A stretch of DNA of 64,000 nucleotides, taken from Tigriopus japonicus. Taxonomy: Eukaryota; Arthropoda; Copepoda; Harpacticoida; Harpacticidae. The stretch is taken from positions 556,223 to 620,222 of the forward strand of contig JAAGOF010000100.1 in the NCBI GenBank assembly GCA_010645155.1. The letters run 5' to 3'. Of the stretch, positions 59,063-64,000 are shown piece after piece. Position numbers and translations under genes: made by a program. Each line of letters starts with the position of its first letter. The first letter of the stretch is position 1. The notes beneath the pieces are model-generated. The model did no database searches and was not told where the DNA came from. It worked only from the letters and a program-made list of their open reading frames with translations.

Positions 59063-62000
59063 AGGTCTTTAAAAATGGTAAAAATTCAAACTAAGTGGTT
59101 TTCAAGATGGAATTCTGCCAAACTCAAGCAAAGACGTCCTGTAGAACGTCAAAAGATTAAGCTTAGGTTTAGACAGCGTTCAAAGATTCAGTAGTCCTTT
59201 TTGTGTAAATCATTTTGTTGCGAAAACTACCCAATTCTCCGAAGAGCTATTCTGAACATATACTAGACGTCCAAAATGACTTCATTAAGCTGGCCAAGTC
59301 GTGCCAAGATTAAGATTTAGCTCTTATAAATGCCAACTTTAAGTTACCATATTCACAAGATCTTCACCAGAGCACCTCCATCCCGACGATCTTCACTATA
59401 AAAACTAACGTGAGTCGAGGTGTCGACAAAACTTCAGTATTTGGGATGCACTATTGAGTGGATGTCTGGAATTGCTAGTCTGCGTCTTCATTGATAAAGT
59501 CGAAGATTTTAAAACACTTTTTCCACAAAACCCCGTTCAAAGAGAATAATTTCTTTAGCTCATTGTGCAATGTTCAAGGCATGAGGTACTTATGATAGGC
59601 CGTCAGATAAGAGGTCGAAAGTTTGAAAACTTTTAAACTTCAAAGTCTAGTTGAGCCTGACGAATAGCCCTCCTGAGCGCAGCAAATTATGTTTAAGGCC
59701 TCTTTCAAGTTTAATAAATGAAGTCTCGTTTTTCTTCTTCTTCTTCCAGTCTGGCATTGGATGGTGTGCTTCTAGTGGATTTGAGTGCTGCTTCTTATTA
59801 CTGGTTGTACCATGACAGAGTATGCTTAGCTTTGGGAGTGAGTGTTCCAACTTTATGCCGGAAACTGGTTTGGCTTTCACGGGCTTTCACAAAGAGTTGA
59901 ATGGATGTCCTATCTTTTTTTGAAACATTTTTTGCCAGCCTTTTTCGGCGATAAGAATATGCGTGGGCATCTTGTCTAAAAAGTCCCCTTTAGGCTACTG
60001 TTTTGACCCATATTATAAACGAGTATGTCTCTTTTTCCGGGACATCCGTGAATGACACGTTTCTTTCTTCGCTCGTTTTTCTTCGGCTCCATAGACCGTT
60101 TTCCAGCGAGTGACTTTCTTTGGACTCTTTGTACGATATATTTTTCTCCACCATCCTCATTCTCTGATTATTCTTTATCGTCCTCGTCGTTGGTTCTCTT
60201 AACGACGTTTCTTTTGTTGACATCCATAGCTAATTCTTTCTGTCAAAGTCAATGGAAAATAAAGAGAGCCTGTCACTTTTGGGCTCCATAGTCCATCCGC
60301 ATCATTCCAAAGAGAGTATGGATGTGAATGAAACTGAGCAGAAGACTTCTCTGACAAAGAATGATCGAAGACGATGATTCAAATCGACAATTGCTAGCGA
60401 TCATTTTTAATCTATTAAGGCTTTCACTGAACCTTTGGCGAGATTGCCATTCATGTTTGATAAAACGTCTTTAATCTTTGAGTGAGTGTTTGCCATAACT
60501 TCTTTGCAATCACTGAGATAAGGATCAAAACTAGATTAGCATTTGGGGTTGCCAATTTCAATTCGAGCACGGTACACTAACTGAATAATTCATCCACCAC
60601 ATAAATGACGTAGAATATCGACGGTGCTCACTCTGCCTTTGGTGTTTTAGGGAAGGGATAAAGTGCCAATTCTCGGATCCGAAAGTTTATACTGAGCCAA
60701 ATGCTCGCACTTGGATTGGATTGGACTTCCTTGTTGCGGGCTGCTTTGGTTCCATTTCTGGAACATAAGGCTCATTCTGTCCATTTCGCAAATTGAAGGT
60801 CGCAGACTCACTCGCTCACTCACTCACTCACACACACTCACAAGTATGCTAAAAACACAACTGGCGTGAGTTGTGTTGGCAAAAGGCCATCAAAAGAGAA
60901 TATGATGTTTTTCGCCCGTAAAATGGACGATAAAAGCCGGCTGAATGGCCAAATAAAAAGATATTTTTAATTTCCTTCGCATGGAAGGAGAGAGAAAGAG
61001 AGACTCGGAGGAAATTTAAGGCTGTGCAAACACATGCACGGAACCAGTAACCAGGGCCACAACAAATCCGAGTTCGTCAATGGTAGGGTGTTCATGGTCT
61101 TCTAGACCCATGGCATAGTTTTTTATTCTTTTAAAGATTTAACGATGTTCGACTGCTGAGTGAGCTATTGAAGAGCCAGGCTTTAACCAGGAGTGTTGAC
61201 TCTTTATTTCTGTTTGCAAATGTCAATGGCAAATGTGTGGCCCTTCCAAATAGAGCATGAAAATATGGCACTTCCAAATATTGTTTTCATTTCAACCCAA
61301 TGCTACTCAGCCGTGTTTGGAGAAGGAGGGATCATAATTCGTGAATAATGTATTTGTTTAATTCCAGTCATCTGCCGGAGGCGAGGCTTTCCGTGGGTGT
61401 GCGCAACATCATCGTCGTCGCGCCGATCTTCTTCCTCAACGAAATTCCCAGATGAATTCTCAAATGTTATGCTTCATTTGAACTTCTAAGAGCTTCAAAG
61501 GGGAAGAGGAGAGGAAATGGGTTTAGTAGTAATGGCTAAAGGAGAAAGAAGTAATAATAATGTTGATGATAATCTTGACTTCGTTCGGCTTTAATTCAAT
61601 TATTCGCCTGGAAATGAAAATCCGTCGCAGAATATGCATCACTCGAGTTGAAAACGCCCGGGTTCTTATCTTTCCTAATTGGAATGGAAAATCGGAAAAG
61701 TTAGGGTTGAGCTTCTGGATACAAATCAAATCAATCTGAAAATACGGAATTGCTCGAACTGTTCCAAATGTGAGTGATTAACTCAAGGCAAGATTGTCAA
61801 GTACAGTGGGTGAGTGTTTATTTCATCCACCTTACCTTACACATGGACATTTAAATGATACCAATCAATACCTCTGTAAATTCAGAGGTTTGCACACGAT
61901 ATTGATCAGACTTCTCGTTGTCTCAGTAAAAACATTGGCATTGGCATTCTCTTCATTAGCACACCATCCTCTGAAGTATGCTCAATCAACCCGGGGGACT

Positions 62001-64000
62001 CTTCTGTGGTCTGATGCTCTTTGATGAGGTGAGGCGCATCCCTTTTTACCCTTCCTTTCTTTTTTCTTTCTTTCTTCCCGCCTTCTGTTTGCATTTAGCT
62101 CTTTCAGCCCTTCCCGTATGCCATCTGCCGCGAATTCATATGAAGAGCGCTTTTCGAGTTAAAATAACAATTCGTTGATCGAGTCAAGTCCTAATCAAAT
62201 TTACTTGGGTTTCTCTACACTGTTTTTCGTTCACGCGTAAAATATAATGGAATTCCATTTCGGATTTTAATGGATCACTCTTCCTGACCGGAAACGAAAA
62301 TAACGTGTCAGAGTGTGAACATATTCGTCTAATCCTTTTCTTTGGGCCGTTTCATCTTTCGCTCGTTTCTTACAAATCAAAACTAATCTCGACAAATGAA
62401 ATGTGGCTTATCTTAAGTTTACCTCGACTTGTTTGGTGGGTTCTGTAATACTGTATAATCTAAGCACGCCAGTCATGATGATTTTAACTCATGGTGCCAA
62501 CTTCAAACTTCGTTGTGCTACGCTGCTACAAAAGCAAAGTAGTAAAGCACTATTTTGATCAGGCACGCCTCGATACCACTTTGAGCATTTTCGTCATTCT
62601 CACTTCCAGTGTTAGGATTCCATTCGCCAATGGCGAGTTATTTTGAATGTCGAATGTGGGAGGTCTGCCAGAGAAAATGGAAGTTGTTCCCGAGAATTAG
62701 AAAACAGACCAAGTAATTTCGTTTCCTATCGACTCTAATCCCATCCGAAAGGGGAGTGGAAACATCAACAACAACTAAAATTTACACTATGGCCTTGGAA
62801 TGGTTTGATGATTTTCCTAGTATACATTACATCACTGTCAAAAGTATCCACCAAGTTTAAGAAGCTCGAAAATCGCCCGTGTGTCCCCCTTTTTCTGGAC
62901 ATACAGTACGTATGTGTTGAGTGATTTCAGCCCAAACGACTTTTGACGCATTCCAACGGTGATGATGGCATGTTAGTATTGTCCAGCGAGCAAGGCATTG
63001 ATTGACTTCGAAAGTCAAATGGAACAAGGTGGGTGGTGGGTGTGTCAAATAAATCTTTGGTCTCCTGTGAAGTACACATGCTTTGTTCGGTTTTCAACAA
63101 TGCATTGACGAACTTTTCCCTTTTTGGGTCTGCTTCCTAACCCGTTGAGAGACCACCCAATCGACTTTCAGGTCAATCTGGGGAGTGATCGGTGCGTTCT
63201 TCCCAGATGGGTTTTAGGGAGCGTAATTACTCGGCCACCAAAACAGAAAAAAACTCTCAGCCTTAACTGGAACTGGGCTACTTCCATCACTCAACAACTA
63301 ACCCTGCTGGCAAGTTCGTACGTGAGTTCGTTCTACGAAGTGATGGCGAGTGCGAAAAAACGGCTGCCGACCCTTCTGCTGCCTTCCAGGTGCTTCTTTG
63401 GCCAACCACGTCGAAAATGGGAAACGGGAAATTTGAGTCCACCTTCCTCCCCTTATTGCGATTGCTCCAAAAGTTTTGGAAGTCAGAGTTGTTCATCTTT
63501 GTGTTCCTCCAGAGCTTCACGTGGGTTTTGGAGAGTGAGCGTGAGTACCTGAGACCAAGAAGCATCGGCAGAAAGAGCGCCGGATCAGTGAGAAGCTCTA
63601 ACACAACTGGACTCTCCAATTGCTAGGAAAGGTTGAGCATACGAGCGATCTACGTGCAGAATATATGTAACACAGGTGGGTATGGATGCCTTAATGCCAG
63701 ACCAAATCGCCCCCTGTGAACTCATCGCAGGGCTAGGGGTTATTATTTCTTTGAACACTAGCTCACTCCTTGGTCGATTACATGGGAAATGGAAACTGAG
63801 AATTTCAGACCTATTTCGTGACAGTTTGCCCTACGACGGCAGACGTGGTCCTTTTTTAAAAGATAATGAGGTACATTACTCACATCGTCTGGTTCAACTA
63901 GCTAGATGGTCGGAAGGTAATCAAGTGACCAAGGTACCCTTTATACGCCAAGGTTGGAACAATTAGCAGGATTTAACGACAGCTTCCCTCACAAGAACAG
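59063..64000. other. Long stretch without a supported gene
   Basis: A CACT/CA microsatellite lies at 60806-60840. ORFs at 63124-63552, 63390-63626 and 63676-63966 are open for 78-142 codons but show no recognisable domain; the window ends shortly after. Nothing else recognised. Confidence 0.35.

Overview
This is nuclear DNA from an animal. The evidence is one gene with seven GT-AG-spliced exons and metazoan immunoglobulin (Ig) repeats, fragments of LINE retrotransposons, a tRNA-derived SINE, a mariner relic, and many short non-autonomous DNA transposons and microsatellites. The base composition, compact introns (145 to 1555 bp) and transposon mix would fit an arthropod, possibly a crustacean such as a copepod. 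No marker in the window settles the species.

Only one gene can be reconstructed with confidence. It lies on the + strand at 9421-14963 and encodes a 709-residue single-pass membrane protein. The order is signal peptide, five Ig-like domains, transmembrane helix, 158-residue cytoplasmic tail. All six introns keep the frame. It resembles the five-Ig adhesion receptors of the Kirre/Rst/nephrin/SYG type, but the exact orthologue is not fixed. A second, weak candidate lies on the - strand around 43857-44872.

Most of the structure in the window is transposable elements. Nine can be delimited to the base by perfect 8-bp target-site duplications (TSDs) of hAT type: 1945-2663, 4787-5651, 20057-20304, 24648-25361, 26889-27993, 28973-30385, 32674-32922, 55877-56325 and 58107-58423. 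None encodes a visible transposase. Four of them, in three unrelated families, share the terminal sequence TAGTGATG. Two are long foldbacks. Elements are nested: a hAT-like element sits inside a tRNA-derived SINE (1922-2838), another sits in the arm of a 510-bp foldback (4427-6470), and one is inserted in the first bases of its neighbour's terminal repeat (28973-30385 next to 30387-31398).

Retrotransposon remains lie at 17540-19521: the front of one LINE reverse transcriptase, then the back half of a different jockey/CR1-like one. The 3' end of the second is also the tail of the SINE at 2664-2838, so that LINE family probably mobilised the SINE. A mariner copy with most of its transposase deleted lies at 22869-23526.

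Layout: 1-6900 nested repeats; 6900-9420 gene upstream region; 9421-14963 the Ig gene, with its likely 3' UTR to about 16200; 17500-33000 dense transposons; 33000-55800 mostly unique non-coding DNA with microsatellites and a weak candidate gene; 55800-59100 three more elements; 59100-64000 nothing recognised.
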